64,000 nucleotides of DNA from positions 14,255-78,254 of the forward strand of contig CAKOKR010000002.1 in assembly GCA_934095965.1 (NCBI GenBank), written 5' to 3'. Source of the DNA: an uncultured Bacilli bacterium (GTDB lineage Bacteria; Bacillota_I; Bacilli_A; RF39; UBA660). Made by a program: the position numbers and the translations under genes. Below, piece after piece: positions 34,286 to 43,028 of the stretch. The notes beneath the pieces were generated by a model, which saw only the letters and a program-made list of their open reading frames with translations, was not told the origin of the DNA and made no database searches. Numbering within the stretch: the first letter of the stretch is position 1; the number at the start of each line of letters is the position of its first letter.

Positions 34286-35410
34286 TTACATACTCATGGT
34301 ATAAGTTTTATTTGTTGAATCAAGTGTAATAACAATTCCACTTACATAAGCTGTAGCCCCTCCAACAAATTTATATGTCGGATATAAATTACCACTTGTG
34401 ATACTTGCTGCACTACTATAAGTAGTAATATTATTTTTATCAATTATCTTACTTAATGTTGTACCACAATTTACAGCAACTTGATAAATATCAGTTCCTA
34501 TAAAAGAAGTACACAAACTAGTTAAACTATTTGCAGTACCTTCTTCCACTCTCAAATTACCTTTATAAGTAATATTATTATATGTAATATCCATATTATA
34601 AGTTCCCGGATATACTCCAGTTAAAGTAAATGTACCATCACTGGTAGTTGTACTACTAAGTGAATTATTATGAAAACTTACTACTGCTCCACTTGCATTT
34701 GATGTACCACTTTTTACTGTGCCCTTTAAAGTATAAGCCATCTTTGCGTTAACAACTTCAGCCACAACTTCAGTATTTAAATAAAAATATGTATAACTTG
34801 CCGCAGGTATAGCTTTATCACTTAACCACATTTTAACCTTATAAGTCTTCGTAGATGTGGATGAAGATGAACTACCGACTGTATTAAATAAAATTGAATA
34901 TCTATTATATCTTGAATCACTTGTATTAATTGAATAAATTGGTAAATCTGCAACACTTATTGGTCCTGTTACTAAAGTATCTTCTTTACCCGCTCCATTA
35001 TATTGATATACTGCAAGCATAACATAATCTAAAGGTGTTAATTGATCACTATCATTATAACCGCTTCTTCCAGTAAAGTTTTCCATATCATACCCGATAG
35101 TTAAATTAAATGTTGAATTAAGTGTTCCGGTATTTTGAATATAAATTAAACTAGCTTCATCCTGAGCCATACCCATTGCATCACTCATCGAACTCATTCC
35201 ATTTCTTAAAACAGATGATGTCGAAGCACCATAAGAAACTGACAATGTACCAGTTGTTATACTTTGATTACTTGTATTAGTTTTAACACTAAAAAACGAT
35301 GCATAACTAAATCCAATCGATGCCATTGTTAAACAAAACACACAAAATCCAATAACAAAATTCTTATTTTTAATAAATTTATTAGCTTTTTCCCAATTTA
35401 TCTTCTTCAT
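34286..35410 (-). CDS. Secreted protein with SipW-type signal and carboxypeptidase-regulatory-like domain
   Basis: The N-terminal segment (about 18-40) ends in SIGFSYASFFSVKTNTSNQSITTGTL (shown in part: SIGFSYASFFS), similar to camelysin/TasA signals. The middle (about 45-225) is a beta-rich domain. Residues about 235-300 form a CarboxypepD_reg/CNA-B-like fold with SGAVVSFHN, TTSDGTFTLTGVYPGTYNM, seen in surface adhesins. There is no LPxTG anchor. It lies upstream of the abundant secreted protein gene, with a terminator between, suggesting a shared surface structure. Confidence 0.65.
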   Translation of the reverse strand: MKKINWEKANKFIKNKNFVIGFCVFCLTMASIGFSYASFFSVKTNTSNQSITTGTLSVSYGASTSSVLRNGMSSMSDAMGMAQDEASLIYIQNTGTLNSTFNLTIGYDMENFTGRSGYNDSDQLTPLDYVMLAVYQYNGAGKEDTLVTGPISVADLPIYSINTSDSRYNRYSILFNTVGSSSSSTSTKTYKVKMWLSDKAIPAASYTYFYLNTEVVAEVVNAKMAYTLKGTVKSGTSNASGAVVSFHNNSLSSTTTSDGTFTLTGVYPGTYNMDITYNNITYKGNLRVEEGTANSLTSLCTSFIGTDIYQVAVNCGTTLSKIIDKNNITTYSSAASITSGNLYPTYKFVGGATAYVSGIVITLDSTNKTYTMSM

Positions 35411-35463
35411 TTAAATCTTCTCCTAGAATTATTTTAACATGTATATTTTAAAAAGTAAATTAT

Positions 35464-35495
35464 TTAATAAAAAAAAGACATTAATTAACGTCCTT
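35464..35495 (-). terminator. Probable terminator of typA
   Basis: On the minus strand GGACG and a later GTC flank an AT-rich stem, TTAATTAA, followed by eight Ts. It overlaps the typA stop codon. Confidence 0.45.
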
Positions 35496-37287
35496 TTCTA
35501 TATCTTTCTTTTGGATCTAAGTATTTTTTTCTTAATCTTATTTCCGTCGGAGTAATTTCTATATACTCATCATCTTCAATAAATTCTAATGCTTCTTCCA
35601 AAGTAAATTTCTTTGCTTTATTAAGTACAATAGCATCATCTGCATGAGCACTTCTAGTATTTGTAAGTTCTTTATTCTTACAAGGATTAACATCTAAGTC
35701 TCCTTCTTTATTAGCAATACCTACAATCATACCAACATAAACATCTGTTGATGGGTCCACTATCATTGTACCTCTACTACTTAAGTTATATAATGAATAA
35801 CCAAAAGTTGTACCATTAACCATAGATACCAAAACACCATTCTTACGTCCAACAATAGCTCCAGCATATGGACCATATGAATCGAATGAACGAACCATGA
35901 TACCTTCACCCTTAGTTTCAGTAATAAATGAACCACGATAACCAATTAAACCTCTAGTTGGAACTAAATATTCACATCTTGTATAACCTACTTCACCAGG
36001 TGTAACACTTTGCATAATACCTTTTCTTTCATTTAAAGAATTAATTACAGTTCCAGAATATTCATTTGGTACATTAACAATAACTTTTTCATATGGTTCT
36101 TCACGTTTTCCATCCACTTCTTTAAAAATAACTTCAGGTTTAGAAACAGATAATTCATAACCTTCTCTTCTCATATTTTCAAGTAATATAGATAAATGAA
36201 GTTCACCACGTCCACTAACTTTAAAACCATCTGCACCTTCTAATTGTTCAACTTTTAATCCCACATTAGTTTCAAGTTCTTTTTCTAATCTTTCTTTTAA
36301 ATGTCTACTTGTTAAGAATTTACCACTTTGACCTGCAAATGGTGAATTATTAACTAAGAAATTCATTGATAATGTTGGTTCTTCAATAATAATCTTAGGA
36401 AGAGGATCAATTACATCTTTTTCACAAATTGTATCTCCGATAGATACATCACTACATCCTGCAACAGTTACAATATCACCATAGTACGCAGTATTAACTT
36501 CAACTCTTTTAATACCTTGGTTAACAAATAACTTAGATACTCTAAACGATTCAACTCTTCCATCATTAGTTGCTAAAGATACAACTTCTCCAGACTTAAT
36601 CTTACCTTTATTAATTCTACCAATACCAAGTCTTCCAATATAATCATCATATGCAAGTTGACATACTTGTAATTGAAGTGGATCAGTTTCATTACCTTCA
36701 AATACTTTAGTGTTATTTACAATAGTTTCAAATAATGGAGTTAAATCCTTACCTTCATCACCCATATTATAAATAGCATAACCACTTCTAGCACTACCAT
36801 AAAGAATTGGAAAATCTAATTGTTCATCAGTTGCACCTAATTCCATAAATAAATTAAATGTCATATCAACAACTTCTTCAGCTCTTTGGTCCTTCTTATC
36901 GATTTTATTAATAAAAAGAATCGGTCTTAAATTATTTTGTAATGCTTCTTTTAAAACAAATCTAGTTTGAGGCATTGGTCCTTCCGCAGAATCAACTAAA
37001 AGTATAACAGTATCAACTGTTTTAATAACTCTTTCAATTTCACTAGAAAAATCAGCATGACCTGGTGTATCAACTATATTGATTTTATAATCTTTATACT
37101 TAATAGCACAGTTTTTAGCTGTTATAGTAATACCTCTTTCTTTTTCAATATCACCACTATCCATTACACAATCTACTAATTCTTCATTTTCTCTGAAAAC
37201 TCCACTTTGTCTAAGTAATCCATCAACTAATGTAGATTTTCCAGCATCTACGTGTGCAACAACAGCTATATTAATTATTTTATCCAT
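35485..37287 (-). CDS. typA: Ribosome-associated GTPase TypA/BipA
   Basis: The translational GTPase has AHVDAGKSTLVDGLL (G1), RGITITAKN (G2), VDTPGHADFSSE (G3), NKIDKKD (G4) and SARSG (G5). Domains II, III, V and the BipA-specific C-terminal domain follow, with GRGELHLSILLE and EPYEKVIVNVP. It acts on ribosome assembly and stress or cold adaptation. At 600 residues it is complete. It is a single-gene unit downstream of the recA terminator. Confidence 0.96.
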   Translation of the reverse strand: MDKIINIAVVAHVDAGKSTLVDGLLRQSGVFRENEELVDCVMDSGDIEKERGITITAKNCAIKYKDYKINIVDTPGHADFSSEIERVIKTVDTVILLVDSAEGPMPQTRFVLKEALQNNLRPILFINKIDKKDQRAEEVVDMTFNLFMELGATDEQLDFPILYGSARSGYAIYNMGDEGKDLTPLFETIVNNTKVFEGNETDPLQLQVCQLAYDDYIGRLGIGRINKGKIKSGEVVSLATNDGRVESFRVSKLFVNQGIKRVEVNTAYYGDIVTVAGCSDVSIGDTICEKDVIDPLPKIIIEEPTLSMNFLVNNSPFAGQSGKFLTSRHLKERLEKELETNVGLKVEQLEGADGFKVSGRGELHLSILLENMRREGYELSVSKPEVIFKEVDGKREEPYEKVIVNVPNEYSGTVINSLNERKGIMQSVTPGEVGYTRCEYLVPTRGLIGYRGSFITETKGEGIMVRSFDSYGPYAGAIVGRKNGVLVSMVNGTTFGYSLYNLSSRGTMIVDPSTDVYVGMIVGIANKEGDLDVNPCKNKELTNTRSAHADDAIVLNKAKKFTLEEALEFIEDDEYIEITPTEIRLRKKYLDPKERYRKGR

Positions 37288-37341
37288 AAAACTTCACCCT
37301 TTTTTCGCATAAACACCACTAGATAATAATACAAAACATAG

Positions 37342-37370
37342 AAAAAGTCAAGAGTTTTCTTGACTTTTTC
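37342..37370 (-). terminator. Terminator downstream of recA
   Basis: AAAAAGTCAAGA and TCTTGACTTTTT form a 12-base perfect stem with a 4-base loop. It is symmetrical, so it can act on either strand, but only recA reads into it. Confidence 0.8.
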
Positions 37371-37410
37371 TATTAGTTTCTCTATTGTGTAAAATAAAAA
37401 GAAACCAAGA

Positions 37411-38454
37411 TTACTTTTCTTGAGTTTTTCCTTGTCTTTCTTTCTTTTTATCAACAAAACCATAATGTTCTCTGATTTTTAATTCAATTTCATCACGTAA
37501 TGCTGGATTTTCTTTCAAATAAATTTTAACATTTTCTTTACCTTGCCCAATCTTTTGACCATTATATGAATACCAAGCACCACTTTTATCTACTATAGCT
37601 AAATCACTACCTATATCTAAAATTTCTCCTTCTCTAGATATACCTTCACCATACATAATATCAACACTTGCAGTTTTAAATGGAGGTGCTACTTTATTTT
37701 TAACTACTTTAATATTTGTTTTATTACCAACAATTTGATCCCCCATTTTAATTTGTTCACCACGTCTTACATCAAGTCTAATAGTTGAATAAAACTTAAG
37801 AGCTCTTCCACCTGGTGTAGTTTCTGGATTACCAAACATAACTCCAACTTTTTCTCTTAATTGATTAATGAATATTGCAGTTGTTTTTGTTTTATTCATT
37901 GTACCTGATAATTTTCTTAAAGCTTGTGACATTAATCTTGCTTGAAGACCTACATGAGAATCTCCCATTTCTCCATCAATTTCTGCTTGAGGAACCAATG
38001 CTGCAACTGAATCAATAACTATAATATCAACAGCATCACTTTTAACTAAGGCATCACAAATTTCTAAAGCTTGTTCTCCTGTATCTGGTTGACTTAATAA
38101 AAGTTCATTAATATTAACACCTAGATTTCTAGCATAAACTGGATCAAGGGCATGTTCTGCATCAATAAATGCAGCTCTTCCACCATTTTTTTGTACTTCA
38201 GCAATAGCTTGCAAGGCAACAGTTGTCTTACCACTGGATTCAGGTCCATAAATTTCAATAATTCTTCCCTTCGGATATCCTCCAACACCTAATGCAACAT
38301 CAATAGTAATTGAACCACTTGATGTAACATCAACATTCATGTGTTCATTATCCCCTAATTTCATTATTGCCCCTGCCCCAAATTGTTTTTCAATATCAGC
38401 AAGTACTTGTTCTAACGCCTTATCTTTATTCTTTTCATCTTTCGTAATTTTCAT
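37411..38454 (-). CDS. recA: Recombinase RecA
   Basis: This is the strand-exchange recombinase and SOS co-protease. Walker A is [12 protein letters not shown] (about 64-75), Walker [13 protein letters not shown], and the L2 loop follows [21 protein letters not shown]. The C-terminal domain ends with a basic and acidic tail. At 347 residues the length is normal. A GGAGG site precedes the ATG. A LexA-like site lies just before the -35 box. Confidence 0.98.
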   Translation of the reverse strand: MKITKDEKNKDKALEQVLADIEKQFGAGAIMKLGDNEHMNVDVTSSGSITIDVALGVGGYPKGRIIEIYGPESSGKTTVALQAIAEVQKNGGRAAFIDAEHALDPVYARNLGVNINELLLSQPDTGEQALEICDALVKSDAVDIIVIDSVAALVPQAEIDGEMGDSHVGLQARLMSQALRKLSGTMNKTKTTAIFINQLREKVGVMFGNPETTPGGRALKFYSTIRLDVRRGEQIKMGDQIVGNKTNIKVVKNKVAPPFKTASVDIMYGEGISREGEILDIGSDLAIVDKSGAWYSYNGQKIGQGKENVKIYLKENPALRDEIELKIREHYGFVDKKKERQGKTQEK

Positions 38455-38483
38455 TTTTCCTCCTAATTCCCTGATACATTCTA

Positions 38484-38512
38484 ATTGTACCCCAAATTCA
38501 GAAAAAAGTCAA
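38484..38512 (-). promoter_or_regulatory. Promoter of recA
   Basis: On the minus strand: TTGACT (38507-38512), a 17-base spacer, TACAAT (38484-38489). Confidence 0.7.
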
Positions 38513-38522
38513 CACAAAATTT

Positions 38523-38536
38523 CAAATACTTGTTCG
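38523..38536 (-). promoter_or_regulatory. Candidate LexA (SOS) box before recA
   Basis: On the minus strand CGAACAAGTATTTG agrees with 12 of 14 positions of the Bacillus box CGAACRNRYGTTYC. It ends 11 bases before the -35 box, the right place for control of recA. Confidence 0.45.
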
Positions 38537-38541
38537 ACGAA

Positions 38542-38892
38542 CTAATTTTTTGGTTTGAAAAATAAGGAAACAAGAAATGAAGCAACAATTGCCCCAGTTA
38601 TAACACCAGATGACTTAGTTAACATATTTGTAAAAATACCCAAAAAACCGGAATCTTTAAACCCTTCCCATGCTGCAGAATATAAACTATTACCAAAATT
38701 AGAGATTAATACTGTTGCACCAGCTCCAAACTTAGAAATTAAATTATCATACACTCCTAAAAAAGCAAGTATAGCACCCATAACAGTATAAAGACTTGTA
38801 ATATGTCCTGGTGTTAATTTTGAATTATCCAAAATAACTTCAGCAATTCCACACAAAAGCCCAGCAAACAAAAATGCATTAATATAATTCAT
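38542..38892 (-). CDS. spoVAE: Stage V sporulation protein AE
   Basis: A small membrane protein of 116 residues with about four helices, of the SpoVAC/SpoVAEB family that forms the dipicolinic acid channel in the spore inner membrane. It begins YINAFLFAGLLCGIAEVILDNSKLTPGHI, the typical start of SpoVAE. It overlaps spoVAD by one base at the end of the forespore operon. Confidence 0.9.
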   Translation of the reverse strand: MNYINAFLFAGLLCGIAEVILDNSKLTPGHITSLYTVMGAILAFLGVYDNLISKFGAGATVLISNFGNSLYSAAWEGFKDSGFLGIFTNMLTKSSGVITGAIVASFLVSLFFKPKN

Positions 38893-39866
38893 TATAAAAC
38901 CTCCAAACTTATTGCATGAGCAATACCAGGTATAGTTCCATTTTGATTAACCATCGTCGGACTATGTAAAGCTCCAGTTGCAACAATTAATATTTTCTTA
39001 TATTTTTTACTTAACAAAATTTTATTAAACAAAACAATTGGCAAACAAGCTGGACCACTACCACCAGAATAAGTATCTTGACTATCTAAATATAACTCAC
39101 AACCAGCATCTAAACATTTTTTTAATTTAATATTATATACTTCTAATAAATAATCTTCCAAAATACTTTTACCAACACAGCCTAAATCTCCAGTTAAAAC
39201 TAAATCATAATAATTATAATCTCTTTTTAATTCATTAAAATGGCTTGCAATTGTTGATGCTGCTGCCGGTGCCATTGCAGCTCCCAAATTATTAGCATCT
39301 TTAATACCCAAATCAACAACTACTCCAATAGTTGCACTTTCTACTTTTATCTTTCCAATCTTTTTTGATAACAATGTAGCAACAGCACCAGTACTTGTAA
39401 ATGTCGCAGTATTAGGTCTAGGTGCTCCATATTCAACCGGATATCTAAATTGTCTTTCAGCAGTTAAATTATGAGAACTAACAACACCTACAACTTTTTT
39501 TAAAATTTTACTATCTACAAATGTTGATGAAACAATTAAACCTTGGACAAAACCTGCACAAGCAGAATAAAGCCCTAAAAAAGGTATATTATAATCTTTA
39601 ACAGCATAATTACTAATAGCAATTTGATTTGTTAAATCACTTCCAACAATTAAATCAATATCACTTATATTTAAATTATTATCCTTACTTATTTTATCAA
39701 TAACACACTTTTGCATCTTAACTTCAGCCATTTCAAAAGTTTTTTCACCAAAATAATAATCATCCATAACTATATCAGCTTTTTTCAAATGACTTTCTTT
39801 TTCCATCGGACCAATTATAGTTTTATAATCATTTAAATAAACTTCCTTAAATTTTATACTAGCCAC
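38892..39866 (-). CDS. spoVAD: Stage V sporulation protein AD
   Basis: This is a thiolase-fold protein that binds dipicolinic acid during its uptake into the forespore. It has LGLYSACAGFVQGL and GDLGCVGKSILEDYL, and GGSGPACLPIV near the C-terminus. At 324 residues it is close to the usual 338. It overlaps spoVAC by eight bases and spoVAE by one. Confidence 0.93.
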   Translation of the reverse strand: MASIKFKEVYLNDYKTIIGPMEKESHLKKADIVMDDYYFGEKTFEMAEVKMQKCVIDKISKDNNLNISDIDLIVGSDLTNQIAISNYAVKDYNIPFLGLYSACAGFVQGLIVSSTFVDSKILKKVVGVVSSHNLTAERQFRYPVEYGAPRPNTATFTSTGAVATLLSKKIGKIKVESATIGVVVDLGIKDANNLGAAMAPAAASTIASHFNELKRDYNYYDLVLTGDLGCVGKSILEDYLLEVYNIKLKKCLDAGCELYLDSQDTYSGGSGPACLPIVLFNKILLSKKYKKILIVATGALHSPTMVNQNGTIPGIAHAISLEVL

Positions 39867-40296
39867 TGATAACCACCCTCACAATCACCAACAAAAAAGC
39901 ACTAATAATTCCATACAAAATAACAGAACCTGCAAGTTTAAAAAAATTTGCTCCAAGCCCCGTAACTAACCCATCTTTTTTATAATCAAGTGCACTTGAT
40001 GCAACACTATGAGCAAACCCACTTGTTGGAATAATTAAACCACACCTAACTTTACTAACCCAATTATCAAAAAATCCAAGTCCTGTAAATATTGCTGAAG
40101 CTAAAATAATAATTAAACTAACCCAAAGACCTGCATCAGTGCCATTCATTCCAAAACTTACCTTTAAAAACTCAACTAATATTTCAGCTATTAATCCAAT
40201 ACAACCGCCAACAAAAAAAGCAACTCCAATTTTTTTAAGTCTATTTTCCTTCGGAGAATGCTTCTTAACTAAATTCTTATATTCTTCCATTTCCAT
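39859..40296 (-). CDS. spoVAC: Stage V sporulation protein AC
   Basis: A membrane protein with about four helices, including FFVGGCIGLIAEILVEFLK and LIIPTSGFAHSVASSALDYK, the conserved SpoVAC block. SpoVAC is a mechanosensitive channel for dipicolinic acid release in germination. The ATG at 40296 has GGTGA eight bases upstream; a GTG/ATG four codons earlier is less likely. spoVAA and spoVAB are not present, so the operon is the minimal C-D-E set. Confidence 0.92.
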   Translation of the reverse strand: MEMEEYKNLVKKHSPKENRLKKIGVAFFVGGCIGLIAEILVEFLKVSFGMNGTDAGLWVSLIIILASAIFTGLGFFDNWVSKVRCGLIIPTSGFAHSVASSALDYKKDGLVTGLGANFFKLAGSVILYGIISAFLLVIVRVVISG

Positions 40297-40330
40297 TATA
40301 TTCACCATTAATATTATGGAACAAATTATT

Positions 40331-40972
40331 TTACATATACATATACTGTCTTAATTTTTTTAAACTTTTTTGTTCATATCTAGAAACCATTACTTGAGTA
40401 ATTCCCAAACTTTTAGCAGTTTCACTCTGAGTTAAATCTAAAAAATATCTATTTTTAATTATTTGTTGTTCAATCTCATCTAATGTATTAATTCCATCAT
40501 TAATCATAATCTTATCATCTAAACTAATATCTTCATCCATTTTTATTACTTCATGCAAGCTACGTTCATTATCTTTTTCTTCATCAATTCTAATAAAACT
40601 TTTAGCATATTGCATTATTTGTTCCAACTTTTCCAAAGGCATTTCTAAATAATCAGCTAACTCTTTATTAGTTGGTTCACGAAGTATTTCTTGACTTAAT
40701 CTATTTTTACCAACTTCAATCATTTTAATTAATCTATTTATATCTTTATTTAATTTAATTTCTTTATTATTACTTACTAAATACATTTCTCCAAATATAT
40801 AATTATATGCATAAGTACTAAATTTAGTATTTCCATCATTTTTATAATTTTGATAAGCTTTAATAACACCTAAGATACCAGCTTGATACAAATCATTTTT
40901 ATCAACACCATAAAACTGTTTTGATATTTTCCATACTAATGGCACACATTCTTTAATTAATTCTTCAATCAT
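40331..40972 (-). CDS. sigF: RNA polymerase sporulation sigma factor Sigma-F
   Basis: Sigma-F is the first forespore-specific sigma factor. Region 2 has DLYQAGILGVIKAYQNY and FSTYAYNYIFGEMY; region 3 EPTNKELADYLEM; region 4 ends TQSETAKSLGITQVMVSRYEQKSLKKLR, as in the SigF/SigG group. At 213 residues it is short because region 1 is small. It starts within the spoIIAA stop (ATGA overlap). Position before spoVAC-D-E identifies it as SigF and not SigG, but this is inference. The gene for its inhibitor SpoIIAB is missing between them. Confidence 0.88.
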   Translation of the reverse strand: MIEELIKECVPLVWKISKQFYGVDKNDLYQAGILGVIKAYQNYKNDGNTKFSTYAYNYIFGEMYLVSNNKEIKLNKDINRLIKMIEVGKNRLSQEILREPTNKELADYLEMPLEKLEQIMQYAKSFIRIDEEKDNERSLHEVIKMDEDISLDDKIMINDGINTLDEIEQQIIKNRYFLDLTQSETAKSLGITQVMVSRYEQKSLKKLRQYMYM

Positions 40973-41289
40973 TTTAAAGCCTCCATTTCTTTATCAATTC
41001 TAGGAATTTTTAAATATCTTCTTAATGCTTCATTATAACCACTTGATCCACAAACTTTTATAATACCTTTATTTAACTTAACCATATACTTACTATTTAA
41101 TATTGCATCAATTCCAGTATTATCTACACTTTCTAAATTCTCAAAATTATAAACCAAACACTTAATATTGTGTTTTTTAATAACAGGATTTAAATAATTA
41201 TTAATCTTATAACTATTTTTTCTATTCAAGATTCCTTTTAATCTTGCAAACAATATACCATTTTTATACTCCAGTTCCATTTTAAACAT
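40969..41289 (-). CDS. spoIIAA: Anti-anti-sigma factor SpoIIAA
   Basis: A 106-residue STAS protein. The conserved strand and loop CLVYNFENLESVDNTGIDAIL places Thr58 where Bacillus SpoIIAA has the phosphorylated Ser58 (DSSG). A Thr there can still be phosphorylated. In Bacillus SpoIIAA frees Sigma-F by binding the kinase SpoIIAB. Here sigF follows directly with a 4-base overlap and spoIIAB is absent from the operon. AAGGTGAT precedes the ATG. Confidence 0.85.
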   Translation of the reverse strand: MFKMELEYKNGILFARLKGILNRKNSYKINNYLNPVIKKHNIKCLVYNFENLESVDNTGIDAILNSKYMVKLNKGIIKVCGSSGYNEALRRYLKIPRIDKEMEALK

Positions 41290-41341
41290 ATAATCACCTT
41301 ACAAATATAGTTTAGATAATTTTTAAAACATTTTAAACAAA

Positions 41342-41348
41342 TTCGACA
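41342..41348 (-). promoter_or_regulatory. Candidate Spo0A box before spoIIAA
   Basis: On the minus strand TTTTTGTCGAATTT contains an exact TGTCGAA core about 53 bases before the spoIIAA start. The spoIIA operon is a classical Spo0A target. Confidence 0.45.
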
Positions 41349-41369
41349 AAAATAGTCAAAACATCCATT

Positions 41370-41397
41370 TAAAAAAGTGTCAAATTTGACACTTTTA
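41370..41397 (-). terminator. Terminator of the LCP gene
   Basis: AAAAGTGTCAAATTTGACACTTTT is a perfect palindrome (about 12 bases per arm) followed on the minus strand by Ts. It overlaps the LCP stop codon. Confidence 0.8.
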
Positions 41398-42816
41398 CTC
41401 CATCACTTCTTTTATTTTTACCTTAGCATTATCAATTGTATCTTGAATTGGTTTCATTACATATAATTTATTTTTCTTATAACTATACACATAATCATAA
41501 GAATCAATTCCATTAACACTTATAGATTTTATATTCCAAGTACCCCCATCACTAATTTGCATCTTAATTAATTTAGTTATTTCATCATCACTTATATTAG
41601 TTATAAATTTACCATTAACAGCTTTTAAAATACTTGTATAATTAGTTATAATTTTTGAACTAGTTCCCTTATTAATAATTGCTGTTAAAACAAGTTGTTG
41701 ATTTTCTCCTCTTACTCTATCTCCTTCTTTAAAAGCTTTTCTCTCTCTTGCAAAACTTAAAGCCTCTTTACCATCTAAGTAATTTTCACCCCTTTTATAA
41801 GTATATCCATCAACACTTGTAAAACTATAATTTGAATTAACTACAATACCATCTAATGCATCAACTATATCAATTAAAGATGTAAAATTAACCTTTACAT
41901 AATAATTAATTTTTGTATCAAGTAAATCTTCAATAGTACTAATACTTTCATCAATTCCATAAATACCTGCATGAGTAAGTTTATCATATTCATTAAAACT
42001 ATGTAATTTAACATAATAATCTCTAGGTATATTTGTTAATAATATTTCTTTTTTTGAAGGATTAACAGTAACTAATATATTAACATCACTTCTTGATACT
42101 TTAGTTATATTACCATATGTATCTATACCAGAAATATATATATTATATGAATCTTTAAGTATATCTACATTAGATTTACTTTTCTTTATACTTAACTCAA
42201 CCGTATCATCATAAATACTTTTTAATAAAATATATTCATCATAATTTTCTTCTTTTAATATTTCAAGTTGGGCATCTTCCAATATAATCGCATCAATTTC
42301 ATTATTAATTAAATCACTAACTAAACTATTTACCTCATCATAAGTCTTACTTTTAAAATTTATTTTTTTCATCAACTTTTGAGCACTCTTATTTAAACCA
42401 ACATATTTTTTCAACTCTAAATGACCAATAGTTTTATTTTCTAAATCATTTATTTTTTGATAACTACTACTATTTAAAACATAAACCCCATAATGTTCAC
42501 TTTTATACTCATTAAAACCAAATTGTTTAAAAAAATCAAGAGTATTTAATTCATAATTTATACCTATTATCATTGTAACTATAAGAACTAAAGAAAATAA
42601 ACCACCTATAACACTTCTAACTGGTCCATTACTAAGTAATAATGAAATAACTATTAAATCAATAATAAAAGTAAGTATCGATAATACTATAAAATATTCA
42701 AAAGGAAGTACATTAATAAAATATACAAGCCCAAGTACAATCAAAGATATAATACTTAAAAATATAGCTAAATACTTTCTAAAACCATTTATTTTATTTT
42801 TTTCTCTTTTCTTCAT
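41395..42816 (-). CDS. LytR-CpsA-Psr (LCP) family protein with an SBP-like middle region
   Basis: LCP enzymes transfer teichoic acids or polysaccharides onto peptidoglycan outside the cell. Four hydrophobic helices (about 12-105) are followed by a segment (about 110-225) that looks like a solute-binding-protein half (YGVYVLNSSSYQKINDLENKTIG shown in part: KINDLENKTIG). The LCP domain then has SRSDVNILVTVNP, LLTNIPRDYYVKL, KLTHAGIYG, ARERKAFKEGDRVRGENQQ, which are the phosphate-binding Arg and Asp residues. The ATG at 42816 is favoured over one four codons earlier. Confidence 0.88.
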   Translation of the reverse strand: MKKREKNKINGFRKYLAIFLSIISLIVLGLVYFINVLPFEYFIVLSILTFIIDLIVISLLLSNGPVRSVIGGLFSLVLIVTMIIGINYELNTLDFFKQFGFNEYKSEHYGVYVLNSSSYQKINDLENKTIGHLELKKYVGLNKSAQKLMKKINFKSKTYDEVNSLVSDLINNEIDAIILEDAQLEILKEENYDEYILLKSIYDDTVELSIKKSKSNVDILKDSYNIYISGIDTYGNITKVSRSDVNILVTVNPSKKEILLTNIPRDYYVKLHSFNEYDKLTHAGIYGIDESISTIEDLLDTKINYYVKVNFTSLIDIVDALDGIVVNSNYSFTSVDGYTYKRGENYLDGKEALSFARERKAFKEGDRVRGENQQLVLTAIINKGTSSKIITNYTSILKAVNGKFITNISDDEITKLIKMQISDGGTWNIKSISVNGIDSYDYVYSYKKNKLYVMKPIQDTIDNAKVKIKEVME

Positions 42817-42892
42817 AATACACCACAATTAAAGTATACTTTCATTTAATAAAAAAATCAAGTAATGTAACATGATTAATTATTTTTTTCAA

Positions 42893-42922
42893 AAATAAAA
42901 CCCATATTAAAATGAGTTTTAT
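42893..42922 (-). terminator. Probable terminator of the yihY-like gene
   Basis: On the minus strand AAAACTCAT pairs with ATGGGTTTT (one G-T pair), followed by ATTTTT. It lies about 105 bases after the stop codon. Confidence 0.5.
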
Positions 42923-43028
42923 TGGAATATTACTCCTTAATATATTTTAGTAAAGAATACTAATCTTATATCAAGAATTTATAATCATGTACATAAGTAA
43001 TACCCGTAGTACATACTACTATATTACC

